A DNA stretch of 30,569 bases from Ophiothrix spiculata. Lineage: Eukaryota > Echinodermata > Ophiuroidea > Amphilepidida > Ophiotrichidae. Positions 29,181 through 30,569 of this stretch are shown in pieces. The notes beneath the pieces are model-generated. The model was not told the origin of the DNA and made no database searches. It was given only the letters and a program-made list of their open reading frames with translations. The stretch lies in assembly GCA_000969725.1 (NCBI GenBank), contig JXSR01S028231.1, one strand, 5' to 3'. Numbering within the stretch: position 1 is the first letter of the stretch; every line of letters begins with the position of its first letter. The position numbers and the translations under genes are program-made.

Positions 29181-30569
29181 AATACCGCCCTCTGTAGTTG
29201 AATTTCTAAAATTGGCCTTTTCAGGAATTCAAATGCAAACTCCAAATTTCTTTTGATTTATCTGCAGTCTATGATGTCAAAGGAATGTTTTACAAACAAA
29301 TCTTTGGCTTTTTCGATATACAGTATCAATAAAGACGTATAGAGAATAGTTTCATACCCAAGATCAACAAACAGAATAAAATTCAATTTTTTGACTCTTC
29401 TGAAGGTTTTGATCCAAATATTCTCGAAATCTAGTAGTTGACCGTTATTTTCTAACACATGAAGTGTAAATCATCCATAAATAATATTTCGAAATTGTGC
29501 CAATAAATGCACCTAGACACATTTCTAAGATTAAGTCTAACAAGCTATGAATATCACCTCCATACATTCACTAGACATTTGGTTGGTGAATATTGCATTG
29601 CATATACATTTTATCAAGCATACACAATTCAATTGGACGTTTAGAGGGTTTGATTTTTTAATCCAAACGAAACTGTCGCTATCGCCAAGTCAATTGGCTA
29701 CCAATTTAGAGAACCAAGCCCATGTAGCCCTTTGTGGCTCTTTTTACTGTTTATCTTGTATTCTATATAATGGTAACCTGCTTACCCTTAGTCTTAAAAA
29801 CCTAATGCGGTAGAGTGTAAGATACATGTATTTATCAAAATATAAACTGTATTTTATTGAGTTCGCCCTCAACATACTATCCTTAAAGTAGGTAAAGAAT
29901 GGAATAAGTATCCCATTACCCTATTTCCTAAAACACCCACCATGTTAATGACAGAATCGGTTAAGCAGAGACGGTTTTATTAGCAGCCCTAATATAAGCT
30001 GAGTAAACACATTAAGCCAGCGATTCTAATGTGATTTTTAAAATTATAGGTATCCAGAATGCTGAAAGTAATAATAGAATAAAAGGTGAATTTCGTTTGT
30101 TAATACCTATACCGCAGTGGTAGGAGTTAGCTGCAAATTGTTTTGAGATTGAAGCTGAATGTCAAGCCGAAAAACTTCTAAAACGTAAAATATAAGCATG
30201 ATAAGCGCAGTATGTGCCAATATTAAACATTGTAAATACTTTCATCAAGCGTTCAATTTCAATTCAATCCTTACATCCATGTTTATAAGTAGTTTGCACA
30301 TAAGTTTGATATAGCCTAGATACTGGATTTTGTTATGAACAAACGCTTATCATATCTGCTGATTTTTATATGAATTGTCAAATGTAAAGAAGAAAGTAGC
30401 ATCCCCGTAATTGAAATTCAAATATTACTTTCTTACCTTTTGAGGCAAACCTACGTAAGGACAATACTTAGTAATGCATATAGATATACTCATAGTATAC
30501 TGAGAGATTAAATCTAACTAATTTATCTGTTATTGAGGTCAATACAGTGAATAGGTAACATATCATACA
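29181..30569. other. AT-rich stretch, nothing recognised
   Basis: The longest frame (plus, 29547-29813) has no splice support or recognisable domain. No repeats were found apart from small hairpins. Confidence 0.4.

Noticed and set aside
1-30569. Retroviral, LTR or other capsid-bearing fossil elements
   Set aside because: No long terminal direct repeats, reverse-transcriptase, integrase or capsid-like frames were seen anywhere in the window.

Overview
The window looks like intergenic or intronic DNA from a metazoan nuclear genome, most likely a marine invertebrate. It is roughly two-thirds A+T by eye. It carries many small non-autonomous DNA transposons and tRNA-derived SINE pieces, and no open frame exceeds 111 codons. 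There are no bacterial gene clusters, no rRNA, and no retroviral, LTR or Polinton-like fossil that I can recognise. The species cannot be named from the sequence alone. A 170-base N gap lies at 11569-11738.

Region by region: 1-3.9 kb is a patchwork of inverted-repeat elements at 720-1139, 1213-1574, 1699-2193 and 2824-3875. The last is a complex of two interleaved inverted repeats invaded by a TTA-flanked MITE. Blocks at 4.18-6.35 kb and 9.46-11.17 kb are diverged, collinear copies of each other, offset by about 5 kb, which suggests an old tandem segmental duplication. Between them lie two copies of a 250-bp MITE family (a third is at 26.2 kb) and a very well preserved 277-bp TTA-flanked MITE at 8636-8912. 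A 1079-bp Tc1/mariner-like element with 235-bp terminal inverted repeats, TA target duplications and a possible decayed transposase start sits at 12675-13753. A tRNA-derived SINE follows at about 14.74-14.95 kb. At 16841-17461 is a striking mirror-image array of about 24 copies of a short motif (CTCGCTAGTCCGAA and its complement).

Host coding evidence is thin. The best case is a 100-nt minus-strand exon at 19992-20091, GC-rich, with good splice sites and an open frame throughout. A second good candidate is a minus-strand terminal coding exon at 22980-23089. Weaker candidates are plus-strand frames at 17542-17720 and 17997-18162 and a minus-strand frame with a signal-peptide-like start at 24439-24729. 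None could be assigned to a named gene.

From 20745 to 25678 a 4.9-kb stretch is bounded by two arrays built from TTTGATAG/CTATCAAA. The left array is a clean 70-bp monomer, 140-bp dimer repeat and the right one is built of about 50-60-bp units. The stretch contains a TTAA-flanked piggyBac-like MITE, the candidate terminal exon and a CRE/ETS promoter-like site. This paired-array segment and the 16.8-17.5 kb inverted array are the most unusual structures in the window. The rest (15.0-16.8, 18.2-20.0, 26.5-30.6 kb) is AT-rich DNA in which I see only small hairpins.
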